Shown here: in pieces, positions 6,278-15,780 of the stretch | Layout: each line of letters starts with the position of its first letter | Position numbering within the stretch: the stretch's first letter is position 1 | Origin: CAVUAN01 sp963739435 | GTDB taxonomy: Bacteria > Acidobacteriota > Thermoanaerobaculia > UBA5066 > Gp7-AA6 | Direction: 5' to 3' | DNA length: 17,552 bases | Assembly (NCBI GenBank): GCA_963739435.1 | Contig: CAVUAN010000010.1 | Coordinates: 1 to 17,552, forward strand | Notes under the pieces: generated by a model | What the model was told of the DNA's origin: nothing | The model's input: only the letters and a program-made list of their open reading frames with translations | Databases searched by the model: none | Made by a program: the position numbers and the translations under genes

Positions 6278-6300
6278 GGATCAGTCTTGCAAGATGGCAA
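6278..6300 (+). repeat. REP-like dispersed repeat, TCTTGCAAGA subfamily, copy 2
   Basis: Identical over 23 bases to positions 81-103, in the same orientation, with the TCTTGCAAGA palindrome. It lies 42 bases before the GTG start of the small secreted protein gene. Confidence 0.75.
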
Positions 6301-6342
6301 GGTCAGCTGCAGCGGGTTCGACCGCCGACTACGGAGGTAGAT

Positions 6343-6822
6343 GTGAAGACGACGCCTGTCCAAAGATCCGGACTCCTGCGCCCGATCCTTCTGGGTGTCC
6401 TGGTCCTCGGAGCTTCCACCGCGGCTCTGCGTGGTCAACCGTTCCGGCTCGACGACATCGTCGAGATCCGCGGATACCACCCGCCCCCCGACGTGGACTC
6501 CCCTTCGCCCAAGCGGGACGATCCGAAGCCGGTGGACCTGAAAGGAGCGGAGCTCAAAGCGTTCCTGAAGGATTACGTGTACGTGCGCAACGAGGATGTC
6601 AAAGCAAACGCGTTCAGCGGGTCCGACTCGAAGGCCGTCTTCAAGGACGGCGAGCGGAAGGTCACGTTCGCCTACGCCGTATGCCCGGGAGAGGTGGGGT
6701 CGATCGGCCTGGTCCGCGGAAAGCCACACCAGATCATCTTCTTCGTGCAGACCGACGCCGTGATCTTTGAGCTCAAGGACCTATGCAAGAAGGCCAAGGC
6801 GGATGGTTCATCGAAACGCTGA
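6343..6822 (+). CDS. Small exported protein of unknown function
   Basis: The 159-residue product is not recognised. It has a signal peptide with a basic start (KTTPVQRSGLLR), a hydrophobic core (PILLGVLVLGASTAAL) and a likely cleavage near residue 31. The mature region starts QPFRLDDIVEIRGYHPPPD, followed by a charged proline-rich linker and a compact alpha/beta part (LKAFLKDYVYVRN, KVTFAYAVCPGEVGSIGLV, HQIIFFVQTDAVIFELKDLC). Two cysteines in the mature part could form a disulfide. GTG 6343-6345 is chosen over an upstream frame because GGAGG lies 5 bases before it. The gene lies between inverted TGGGGTCAG repeats (6129-6192 and 6887-6912), which makes it a possible cargo of a small mobile unit. 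It runs in the same direction as the downstream MOSC gene. Confidence 0.7.
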   Translation: MKTTPVQRSGLLRPILLGVLVLGASTAALRGQPFRLDDIVEIRGYHPPPDVDSPSPKRDDPKPVDLKGAELKAFLKDYVYVRNEDVKANAFSGSDSKAVFKDGERKVTFAYAVCPGEVGSIGLVRGKPHQIIFFVQTDAVIFELKDLCKKAKADGSSKR

Positions 6823-6886
6823 GCGGCCAGAAAGTAACAACACCGCCCCGGAAAACTCCAGACGCAGTGGTCGAGCTATCCCCCGA

Positions 6887-6912
6887 TATCATATACTATA
6901 GACCTGACCCCA
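6887..6912 (-). repeat. REP-like repeat, TGGGGTCAGGTCTATA subfamily, inverted copy
   Basis: The minus strand reads TGGGGTCAGGTCTATAGTAT and then ATGATA, matching the copies at 6129 and 6165 at 25 of 26 positions. Twenty bases (6893-6912) are identical to 12608-12627. It ends 33 bases before the MOSC start codon. Confidence 0.85.
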
Positions 6913-6945
6913 ACCTTGCAGCCCCAGACAGCGGAAAGGAGACGT

Positions 6946-7632
6946 TTGGGTTCGATCGGCAGAGTCCTTTCGGTCAGCGTCGGCGGTCCGCGCGAGTTCG
7001 AGTACCACGGCCGCCCTGCCCGAAGCGCCATCTGGAAGACGCCCGTCACGGGCCGCGTCGCCGCTCGCGGCGTGAACCTCGAGGGCGACGACCAGGCGGA
7101 CCGCGAGGCCCACGGCGGTCCGGACAAGGCCATGTACGCCTATGCCGTCGAGGACGCGCGCTGGTGGGAGGCGCAGGTCGGCCGCCCTTTCGCGCCCGCG
7201 GAGTTCGGCGAGAACCTGACGACCGCGGGCATGGACGTCAACGGAGCGCTCGTCGGCGAGCGGTGGGCGATCGGCTCGGCCGTCTTCGAGATCTCCGAGC
7301 CCCGTGTTCCGTGCTGGAGGTTGGGTGTGCGTATGAACGACCCCGCGTTCGTCCGCACGTTCACCGAAGCCCTCCGACCCGGCGCCTACATGCGGATCGC
7401 GGTCGAGGGCGACGTGGGACCGGGCGACGCAATCGAGATCGTCTCGAAGCCCGACCACGACCTCTCGGTCCGCGACGTCTTCCGCATCTACACGCGGGAC
7501 CGCGACGAGTCCGGCCGCCTCATCGCCGTCCCCCAGATGTCGGCGGCCTGGAAGCGCTGGGCGCAGGACATGCTCCAGCGCTTCCAGGGCGGCGCGAAAG
7601 ACCCCAAAGCTCCGGGCTGCTGCACTTCCTGA
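6946..7632 (+). CDS. MOSC domain protein (YiiM-like)
   Basis: The 228-residue product fits the MOSC (molybdenum cofactor sulfurase C-terminal) family. From the N-terminus it has GRVLSVSVGGPREFEY, a KTPVTGRV strand, LEGDDQADREAHGGPDKAMY (residues about 45-64), the GENLTT motif (88-93) and the conserved cysteine Cys123 in EPRVPCWRLG. A helical C-terminal part (DVFRIYTRDRDE..., SAAWKRWAQDML) matches the 3-alpha extension of YiiM proteins. Such proteins bind molybdenum cofactor or carry sulfur; in E. coli YiiM protects against N-hydroxylated bases. TTG 6946-6948 is chosen because AGGAG lies 4 bases upstream and the domain starts right after it; a TTG at 6916 is also open. It may work with the Mo enzyme at 9.5-12.2 kb, but the two are not in an operon. 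Confidence 0.87.
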   Translation: MGSIGRVLSVSVGGPREFEYHGRPARSAIWKTPVTGRVAARGVNLEGDDQADREAHGGPDKAMYAYAVEDARWWEAQVGRPFAPAEFGENLTTAGMDVNGALVGERWAIGSAVFEISEPRVPCWRLGVRMNDPAFVRTFTEALRPGAYMRIAVEGDVGPGDAIEIVSKPDHDLSVRDVFRIYTRDRDESGRLIAVPQMSAAWKRWAQDMLQRFQGGAKDPKAPGCCTS

Positions 7633-7965
7633 AATCAGGGCTGGCCCGCCGCGATGCTCTTCCTTCCCCGCGTCGCGTGCGCCTGGAGGGAGGGCCCTCC
7701 GAGCGGCCCCGCCGGGTTCCGCGTATCGACGACACGGCACGGGGTTAAGACCTGACCCCAATCCTGACCATTGACCCCAATCCTGACCAATCCTTACCAA
7801 TCCTTACCAATCCTTACCAACTTAGTCCTTAGCGCCGGCGGCACCGTCCTCGGCGAAGAGGATCAGGATGAGGGGCCTCGCCTCCCTCGCCCCTGGCACG
7901 AATTCTGCTTCACAAGCTCAGTGGCAGCTGCCCGTGCGGGTGGCTCCGACACTGAAGGAGGACCC
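7633..7965. other. 333-base gene-free stretch between MOSC and LysM genes
   Basis: No supported gene is present. The stretch holds a short GC-rich palindrome (7689-7700, not followed by T residues), then a degenerate TGGGGTCAG repeat and a 10-base tandem array (7746-7820), and finally the leader of the LysM gene. Confidence 0.6.
7746..7820 (-). repeat. Degenerate REP-like repeat plus 10-base tandem array
   Basis: The minus strand carries TGGGGTCAGGTCTTA (7746-7760), a second TTGGGGTCAA (7771-7780), then four 10-base units at 7781-7820. On the plus strand these units read TCCTGACCAA once and TCCTTACCAA three times. The units look like a decayed, amplified version of the repeat head (TTGGTCAGGA to TTGGTAAGGA on the minus strand). 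Confidence 0.75.
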
Positions 7966-8184
7966 ATGGCGGATTTCAAACGGCCCGGCTCCTCGGCTCC
8001 CCTCGAAGACCTCGATGTCACGGACCGGTTGTACATCGTGAGAGAGGACGACAGCCTGTCCTCGATCGCCAGAAGGTTCTACGGAACGGCGAGCGCCCGG
8101 AGACGAATCCTCGAGGCGAATCGGTCTCTCATCCACGATCCATACCTAATCGAGCCTGGCTGGACGCTACGGATCCCAGCGTGA
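7966..8184 (+). CDS. Small LysM-domain protein
   Basis: The 72-residue product is almost only one LysM domain: RLYIVREDDSLSSIARRFYG, then TASARRRILEANRSLI and PYLIEPGWTLRIP (residues about 21-71). The usual features are present: the (Y)xVxxxDSLxxIAxxFYG start, the central IxxAN and the final PGxxLxIP. LysM binds N-acetylglucosamine polymers such as peptidoglycan. Here there is no signal peptide or membrane segment, so it may be cytoplasmic or ride with another system; LysM proteins of this small size also occur in phage-tail-like assemblies. ATG 7966-7968 follows AAGGAGG by 4 bases, a very good ribosome-binding site. It is convergent with the receiver-domain gene (52-base gap). Confidence 0.85.
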   Translation: MADFKRPGSSAPLEDLDVTDRLYIVREDDSLSSIARRFYGTASARRRILEANRSLIHDPYLIEPGWTLRIPA

Positions 8185-8236
8185 GGGAGGATGACGCCTC
8201 AGAGTTTTGACAGGGGCGCGTCGAACGAGTAGCGAA

Positions 8237-8653
8237 TCAGGGATTTGCCTCAAGCGCCAGGCAACGCAGCACGGCAGCGAGCAGCCTGTCGGGACGGACC
8301 GGCTTCTTGACACAGTTCTCCGGCTGGGCGCGCAGCAGAGCCGCTTCCATCCTGTCCGCGACGCCTGAAACGATGATGACCGGCACCCGGGCCAGTCTTT
8401 CGTCTTTCGCGAGCTCGGCCGAGACTTCCCAACCGCTCATTAAAGGCACCATCAGGTCCAGAACGATCAGGTCCGGCGGATCGATGTGCTTGAGGATGAG
8501 GAGCGCGAGGGGTCCGGTGCTCGCCGCTATGATGGAAAAGCCCTCCTCCTCGAGAAACGCCGCCGTCTGAAAGCACACACGCGGATCGTCCTCGACCACC
8601 AGAATCGTCTTCGAAGGGCTCGCCGTTTTTTCTGCAGCCGGCATGCACGCCAT
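8237..8653 (-). CDS. Single-domain response regulator (receiver domain only)
   Basis: The 138-residue product is one CheY-like receiver domain. The acidic pocket is Glu21-Asp22-Asp23 (ILVVEDDP), the phosphoacceptor is Asp66 in LIVLDLMVP, the conserved switch Ser is Ser96 (IIVSG), and the invariant Lys is Lys117 in VKKPVRP. There is no output domain, so it would act by protein contact, as a phosphorelay shuttle or by controlling a partner kinase; no histidine kinase is in the window. The ATG at 8651-8653 is used, but an in-frame ATG three codons later is equally possible, and neither has a strong ribosome-binding site. It lies 46 bases downstream of a lysine-rich peptide gene on the same strand. 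Confidence 0.88.
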   Translation of the reverse strand: MACMPAAEKTASPSKTILVVEDDPRVCFQTAAFLEEEGFSIIAASTGPLALLILKHIDPPDLIVLDLMVPLMSGWEVSAELAKDERLARVPVIIVSGVADRMEAALLRAQPENCVKKPVRPDRLLAAVLRCLALEANP

Positions 8654-8699
8654 CTGAGCAAGCGACGTGCCAGCGACGCGGCCGTCCGGGGCGGATCAG

Positions 8700-8909
8700 T
8701 TACACCGCTTTCTTTCCCTTTTTCGCCTGAGCGAAGCGGAGCCTCGCTCTCTCATTCATCGAGATGAAAGCCGCTCCAGCCGCCTCGGCGGGATCCAGCG
8801 AAAGCGCGCTCAGTCCGGCGAGATGCCGGCGAACGCGCTCCTTCGCCGCATCGGATTGCGTCGGCCGGCGCGCGGGCGTCTTCGTATTCGCAGCCTTCTT
8901 CTTCTTCAT
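8700..8909 (-). CDS. Small lysine-rich protein of unknown function
   Basis: The 69-residue product begins MKKKKAANTKTPARR, very like the first residues of the KGG peptides at 4.1-4.4 kb, but it has no GG motif. Its middle is a basic helix (DAAKERVRRHLAGLSAL), followed by DPAEAAGAAFISMNERARLRFA and a lysine-rich end (AKKGKKAV). It is probably a small nucleic-acid- or protein-binding factor; no family is recognised. ATG 8907-8909 is preceded by GGAGG at 9 bases. It follows the cytochrome c gene by 40 bases and precedes the receiver-domain gene by 46 bases on the same strand, so the three could be co-transcribed. Confidence 0.6.
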   Translation of the reverse strand: MKKKKAANTKTPARRPTQSDAAKERVRRHLAGLSALSLDPAEAAGAAFISMNERARLRFAQAKKGKKAV

Positions 8910-8949
8910 GGCGCAAGCCCTCCGAGAACCCGACTCGAGGCAATCCGAA

Positions 8950-9531
8950 TCACTGTGCGCAGGGCGCGCCCGCAGCGATCCACTCCTTGACCTTCGCGAC
9001 GAACTCGTCGTGCGGAATACCAACCGCCGCGCGGCCGATGCCGGGGTTCCATCCCCAGGCGACCAGCTTGTCGTCGGCGACGTGGTGGATGAGAGCGTCG
9101 AAGTTGCGGCCGCCGTTCTTTGACGGGTCCTTGACGAGGCGGCAGAGGTCTCCGCTCGAGAGCCCGATGAAGACCATCCTGTGCTCGGGGGGCGGCAGCT
9201 TCCAGTCCGGCGCGCCGGGCGGCATCTGCGCGCCCCACGCGTCCGGCGGATTCGCGGCGCCGTGGCACGTCGCGCACGTCAATCCGGGCGCGCCTCTCCC
9301 GTCGGGGCCGCGGACGACGTTCATCGCGTGGGGGACGCCGTCGTCGCACTGCAGCGGCGCGTCGCCGGGGATGTGGCAGTTCTGGCAGCGCGGGTGCTGG
9401 AGCACGGCGCGCACGGTCTCGAAGGCGGCGAGCCCTGCTCGCTTCGAGACGTTCACCTGCGCGACACGCAACCTTCGGCTGCGGCGCCGCCCAGCACAGG
9501 GCCGCGGCGATGAGGGAGGCCGCGGCGGCTC

Positions 9532-9535
<4 letters not shown>
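8950..9535 (-). CDS. Diheme cytochrome c of the Ior-type oxidoreductase operon, with a frame change near the signal peptide
   Basis: The main frame (9471 to 8950) carries two heme c sites, CQNCH and CATCH, in LQHPRCQNCHIPGD and LTCATCHGAANPPD. Late conserved parts include IGLSSGDLCRLVKDP, IHHVADDKLVAWGWNPG and FVAKVKEWIAAGAPC, which I know from cytochromes encoded next to isoquinoline 1-oxidoreductase-type enzymes. It would accept electrons from the Fe-S subunit in the periplasm. The likely true start is GTG 9533-9535, overlapping the stop of the preceding gene (GTGA); it begins a signal peptide (VRAAAASLIAAALCWAAPQP) in a neighbouring frame. A one-base indel near 9465-9475 joins this to the main frame. 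The gene product would be about 194 residues. Confidence 0.8.
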
Positions 9536-11722
<2,187 letters not shown>

Positions 11723-11726
<4 letters not shown>

Positions 11727-12213
11727 GACTTCTTCTCCGTCTTCGACGTCGTCGTAGCCGCGATGTCGGCCGCGCGGTGGACCGCCGCGCGGACGCGCTG
11801 GTACGTGCCGCAGCGGCAGATGTTGCCGGACAGCGCCGCGTCGATGTCCGCGTCGGTCGGCTTCGGCCTCGCGGCGAGCAGGGCGGCGGCCGACATGATC
11901 TGCCCGGACTGGCAGTAGCCGCACTGGACGACGTCCTCCTCGATCCACGCGCGCTGCACGGCGTGCATCGTCCCCGCGGCGGGACCGAGGCCCTCGATCG
12001 TCGTGATCTTCTTGCCCTGGGCGGCCGACGCCGGCATGACGCACGACCGGATCGCTGGCCGTCGAGGTGGACGGTGCAGGCGCCGCACAGCGCCATGCCG
12101 CAGCCGTACTTCGTGCCGGTGAGGCCGAGGACCTCGCGCAGGACCCAGAGGAGCGGGGTGTCAGGATCTACGTCGAGGACGTGTTCCTTGCCGTTGACGT
12201 TCAAGCGGATCAT
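11723..12213 (-). CDS. Isoquinoline 1-oxidoreductase alpha-like 2Fe-2S subunit, one frameshift
   Basis: The small subunit of the molybdenum hydroxylase. The N-terminal plant-ferredoxin-like domain reads MIRLNVNGKEHVLDVDPDTP and TKYGCGMALCGACTVHLDGQ, with cluster ligands Cys38, Cys43 and Cys46. The C-terminal helical domain binds the second cluster (EEDVVQCGYCQSGQIMSAAA and SGNICRCGTYQRVR). It passes electrons from the Mo site to the cytochrome c. ATG 12211-12213 follows GGAGG by 4 bases. One base is missing near 12054-12056 (restoring CAG-GCG-ATC-CGG gives DGQAIRSC), after which the second frame continues to the stop at 11723. Corrected length is about 163 residues, normal for the family. It is the first gene of the three-gene operon. 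Confidence 0.85.
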
Positions 12214-12333
12214 GCCGCCTCCGATCGCTCCGCAAATCTACTCCCTCCGACCGACGAGGGTGGACGGATTCTCGCTCTCTGCCTCCAGCCTTTACAAGGC
12301 TCGCCGACTGAGGCGGGCGTATCCATAACGTAA

Positions 12334-12351
12334 AATATAGACCTGACCCCA
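12334..12351 (-). repeat. REP-like repeat, TGGGGTCAGGTCTATATT copy
   Basis: The 18 bases on the minus strand equal the first 18 bases of the copies at 6129 and 6165. It is a direct repeat of 12608-12627. Confidence 0.8.
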
Positions 12352-12607
12352 GTCTTTCCACGAAATCCTCGCGAAGCCGATCGACTCCCCTGGGGAGACT
12401 TCGAGTACGATCAGCCACGTTCTTTTGGGCAGTGACCTCGAATTCGCGGGGCAAGCATTCATAAGGGAAATTCTTCGGCAACGGACTAGCCGTCTACTCG
12501 CATAGGGCGAGGCGGCTTCTCTCTGCCCGGAAGCGCTCCTTGCCGAGAGTGCGAGCGATGGCCTCGTGATGCGGCAAGTTGGTGGTCGAGCCATGGGCCA
12601 GATTCAC

Positions 12608-12627
12608 ATACTATAGACCTGACCCCA
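12608..12627 (-). repeat. REP-like repeat at the truncation point of the DUF262 gene
   Basis: The minus strand reads TGGGGTCAGGTCTATAGTAT, identical over 20 bases to the copy at 6893-6912. It begins immediately after the TAG that ends the DUF262 frame. Confidence 0.85.
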
Positions 12628-13104
12628 CTATTTCCTTCGGACGTGGGCAGCTCCGCGCGCGTTCATGACGTCCCTGAAGTCGCCCTGGTCAGCGTTGGTA
12701 GGCCAGACCTTGAAAAGGTGGTCTGGGTCATCGCTCAGTGGCACATCGTTGACGGTGAGCTTTTCGAACGCCTTGGCGTACTTGTTCTCATTGAGTCTCG
12801 TGCACAAGTCCCGCGCGGCCGCGAGGGCCAGTTGAAGGGTCGTTAGCCGCTGCTGGCCGTCGATGATCTGACGCGCATGAATCTTGCCCACGCCGGTATT
12901 CAGCTGGTCTAGCACGATGGTGCCCAAGAAATGGGGATGAACCGGCCTTCCCTCAAGTCGCCGCTCGGCGACCATCTGGATGGAATCCCAGAGCGCCTTC
13001 CAGTTCGGTTGCTGCTTCCAGACGTACGGGCGCTGGAACAGTGGGGCCTCAAGTCGCTCAGTGCGTTCGAAGACCCGCTCGAGATTGAGTTTGTCAACCT
13101 TCAC
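12628..13104 (-). pseudogene. DUF262 (GmrS-like N-terminal) protein, 3'-truncated by a repeat
   Basis: The 158-residue product matches the start of DUF262 proteins: LEAPLFQRPYVWKQQPNWKA with the FQRPYVW motif (residues about 23-29) and ARQIIDGQQRLTTLQLALAA with the DGQQRLTTL nucleotide motif (about 83-91). Full-length members are several hundred residues and often end in an HNH nuclease; this one stops at VRRK exactly where a TGGGGTCAG repeat begins. GTG 13102-13104 follows AGGAG by 6 bases. It starts 30 bases after the Res stop, so it was probably the third gene of the restriction locus. DUF262 proteins occur in modification-dependent restriction (GmrSD, BrxU) and other defence loci. The remaining fragment is unlikely to be active. 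Confidence 0.8.
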
Positions 13105-13134
13105 AAAGGTCTCCTTGCATGCGGACAGGACGGA

Positions 13135-15780
13135 CTACTTCGGCGTAACGGTGTGCGCCGCGATCAGTCCCGCGAGCGTCTTGCTGGCGTCGATCCGATC
13201 GTGGGGAATTAGGAGGTAGGTCCATGTCTTCCCGCCGTTCTTAAGCTCGTGGTTCGTTGCATGCCCACACCAGGTCGCGGCGGCCTCGGCCTTGTCGAGG
13301 ACGTCGGGGTCGGTCATCTCCTCGCGCGCTTGGGTTCGCACATCAGCTTCTCGCTTGACGGTCTCGACGATGAAGTCGGGTTCGTAGCGAGGAGCCGGAT
13401 CGGTAGTCGATGCGGACTGGTCCGGGCCGGGCTTGAACCATTTGAGGACGGTGGTGTCGTCCTCGAGGAGCATCGCGAAGCGGCGCTCGGTGTCAGAATC
13501 GAACTTCTGGGCTGGATAGAGGCAGTTCGAAACCGCCGAAAAGCATCTGCGAATGTCCTGTTTCTCGTCGACCGGGTCCGGAAGGGGCGGACGTCCTCAC
13601 CGCCGGCGTCGAACGCGGTCAGCGCGGAGCGTCGTAAAGCCCTTGCTGACGTGCGCGTCGTAGCCGACCGGCATCTCTCGGAGTGCGCCTGCATTTGAGT
13701 GTGGATCAAGCCGCGATTGCCGCTGGTGGTACTGGAGGACGTTCGCCGCGTCATCGTCGTTGGGAGGTACGCCTTCAGGTCGCACCGCCTGACCTGCGAG
13801 GTTGTAGAGCAGGTCCGAGTGCTCGTCGTAGCAGACGTCGTCGAAGTCGATCAAAGGCACGACCAAGTAGTCCTCGAGGCGCTCGCTGACGATGCCGTCG
13901 TCCGCTTCCAGCGTCGCGCGTTCGTTGGTGCGAAGGAGTTGGATCAGGATGTCCTTGTCGACCGGCGGGAGCGGGATTCCGCGGCGTCGAGGTCGAAGTC
14001 GCGGAAACCGAGGCGACCTCGCCCCTTCGGGACCACGATGATTCGCGGGATGTCGATTGGAGCCTCGTTGAACCGGATCGTCTTGGCGACGATGGCGGCG
14101 ACATCCTCCTCTCTTCAAGCCCTCGAGTGACGCCTGTGCCGGTCCGTAGGAGCCCACCTCGGTCACGATCTGTGCTTTGATTCCGGGACGAGCAGGTCGT
14201 ACGTCGACGGGCGGTGTTCGAACCGCTTGATGACTTCCATCGCGCGCGGGCTATCCGATCTGGCCCGGGGTCGGAAAGGCAATTCCCTCCTGCCCAGCCG
14301 GTGATTGGCCGGCGAGCATGTCATCGAGCCGCGAGGATGCCGTCACGACCTTGCGCTCGTCCAACGGGATGTCGCGCCCGATGACGACGCCGGCGCGGAT
14401 GATCGAGTCCGGCCGGTTCGCCTCGTCGATGATCTCCTGGAACCGGTCGTGCGCGACGATGGTCAGCCGGTCCACGGCAGGCACGCCGGTCGCGCTTGCC
14501 GTAGGGCAGGCGCAGGCCGCGCCCGATGGACTGCTCGACCAGGGTTCGCGAGTTCGCCGCCCGCAGCGGGACGATCGTGTAGAGGTTGGTGACGTCCCAG
14601 CCCTCCTTGAGCATGTTGACGTGGATGACGATCTCGGTCGGCTCGTCCGGGTTCTCGACGGCGAGCAACCGCTGCGACCGTCTCGTCCTTCTCCTCGCCC
14701 TGCTGGCTCGAGTGGACCGGATGACCCGGCCCTTGTAGCGGCCGTCGAAGAAGCTGTCGTCCTGGATCAGCTCTGACCAGCGCGTTCGGCATGGGTCGTG
14801 TCCTGCGCGACGACCAGCATGAACGGCTTCACGATCGGCAGGCCGTTCTGCCGGGCGTAGACCTCCAGCTCGACCTTGGTGCTCTCGTGGACCCGGATGC
14901 CGTCTTCCAGCTTCAGCTGCTCCAGCTGCTCCTCGGACGTATGCTCGCGGCGTCGAAGTTCTCCCGCGTCGCGACGGCCGGCTCCTTCACGAAGCCGTCC
15001 GTCGATCGCCGTCGCAAGCGGGTAGCTGTAGATCGACGTTCTTGAACGGCACCGGCGCCTTCGCGCCGTCTCGACCTGCGGCGTCGCGGTCAGTTCCAGG
15101 CCGAGGATCGGCTTCAGCTCGTTGATCGCCCGCACGCCGGCGCTCGGCGCGGTAGCGGTGCGACTCGTCCATGAGCAGCACGAGGTCGTCCAGGCCGGCC
15201 AGGTAGTCGAAGTAGCTCTCGCCGATGTACTCGGACAGGCGCTTGATCCGCGGCGCCTTGCCGCCGCGCACCTCGGTGTTGATCTTCGAGATGTTGAAGA
15301 TGTTGACGTGAACGTCGTCGAAGCAGTGCGTCTGACCCGCGCGCCGCGGCCGCTCTCGTAGTTGTCGCCGGTGATGATCTCCGGCGGGTCGATCGCGAAC
15401 TCGGCGATGCCCTTGAAGCACGTACTTCGGCGTGTTCGGCGTGAAGTCGCGCGATCAGCTTGTTGTAGATCGTCAGGTTCGGCGCGAGCACGAAGAAGTT
15501 GCGGATCCCGTGCGCGAGGTACAGGTAGGCGATGAACGCGCCCATCAGCCGCGTCTTGCCGACGCCGGTCGCCAGCGCGAAGCAGAGCGACGGGAACTCA
15601 CGCTCGAAGTCCGTGACGGTCGGGAACTCGCGACCGGATGGCCGCCAGCGCCGCCGGCCAGATCCGCGTCCTTCTTCGAGCGGGACGATCTCCGCGACGC
15701 GGTCGAGGATCTCGAGCGACTCCCGCTGCGGCGGCGCGCAGGCTCAGCCGGCCGCCGATGGCGTTGACGTGCCGGTTCAT
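13135..15780 (-). CDS. Type III restriction enzyme Res subunit (helicase-nuclease), many frame changes
   Basis: The restriction subunit of a type III R-M system. ATG 15778-15780 overlaps the Mod stop (ATGA). SF2 helicase motifs are seen across frames: Walker A (LATGVGKTRLMGAFIAYLYL, about 15548-15585), a DESH box in LVLLMDESHRYRAERR (about 15160-15172), ELTATPQ (about 15080-15097), EGWDVTNLYTIVPLRAANSR (about 14570-14625) and QSIGRGLRLPYGK (about 14495-14535). The C-terminal nuclease domain has YEPDFIVET and, in a neighbouring frame, CEPK, together a PD-(D/E)xK-like site, then ATWCGHAT and TWTYLLIPHDRID. Total length is about 882 codons, normal for the family. At least ten small frame changes interrupt it, two of them compensating around the nuclease site, which suggests sequence errors rather than old decay. 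Confidence 0.82.

Larger units (their letters stand above)
6129..6912. mobile_element. Possible repeat-bounded cassette carrying the small exported protein gene
   Basis: A segment of about 780 bases is bounded by 26-base inverted ends with one mismatch (6129/6165 on the left, 6887-6912 on the right) and carries one complete gene with its own ribosome-binding site. The outer base of each end is the T of TGGGG. No transposase is encoded, so mobility would depend on a trans-acting enzyme such as a REP-associated (Y1/RAYT-type) transposase. Independent insertion of repeats on either side of a resident gene is an equal alternative. Confidence 0.35.
12214..12627. other. Gene-poor stretch between the Ior operon and the DUF262 gene
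   Basis: It holds two TGGGGTCAG repeats (12334-12351 and 12608-12627) in the same orientation, bracketing 256 bases. On the minus strand the bracketed piece is open in one frame apart from a single TAG: from GTG 12605-12607 it encodes VNLAHGSTTNLPHHEAIART and onward for 37 codons to TAG 12494-12496, then 46 more codons without a stop. This looks like a remnant of an unidentified gene. The part 12214-12333 would carry the Ior promoter, but no convincing boxes are seen. Confidence 0.4.

Noticed and set aside
7689..7700. GGAGGGCCCTCC palindrome as a terminator after the MOSC gene
   Set aside because: There is no loop and no T run after it, so a factor-independent terminator is not supported.
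7652..7747. Short ATG frame after the MOSC gene
   Set aside because: No ribosome-binding site, arginine/proline-rich composition, and it ends in the repeat.
6889..7800. 303-codon minus-strand open frame opposite MOSC
   Set aside because: No motifs, and it runs into repeat sequence at both ends; the opposing MOSC frame is clearly real.
7781..7820. Tandem repeats as a CRISPR array
   Set aside because: The units are only 10 bases and directly adjacent, with no spacers and no cas genes.
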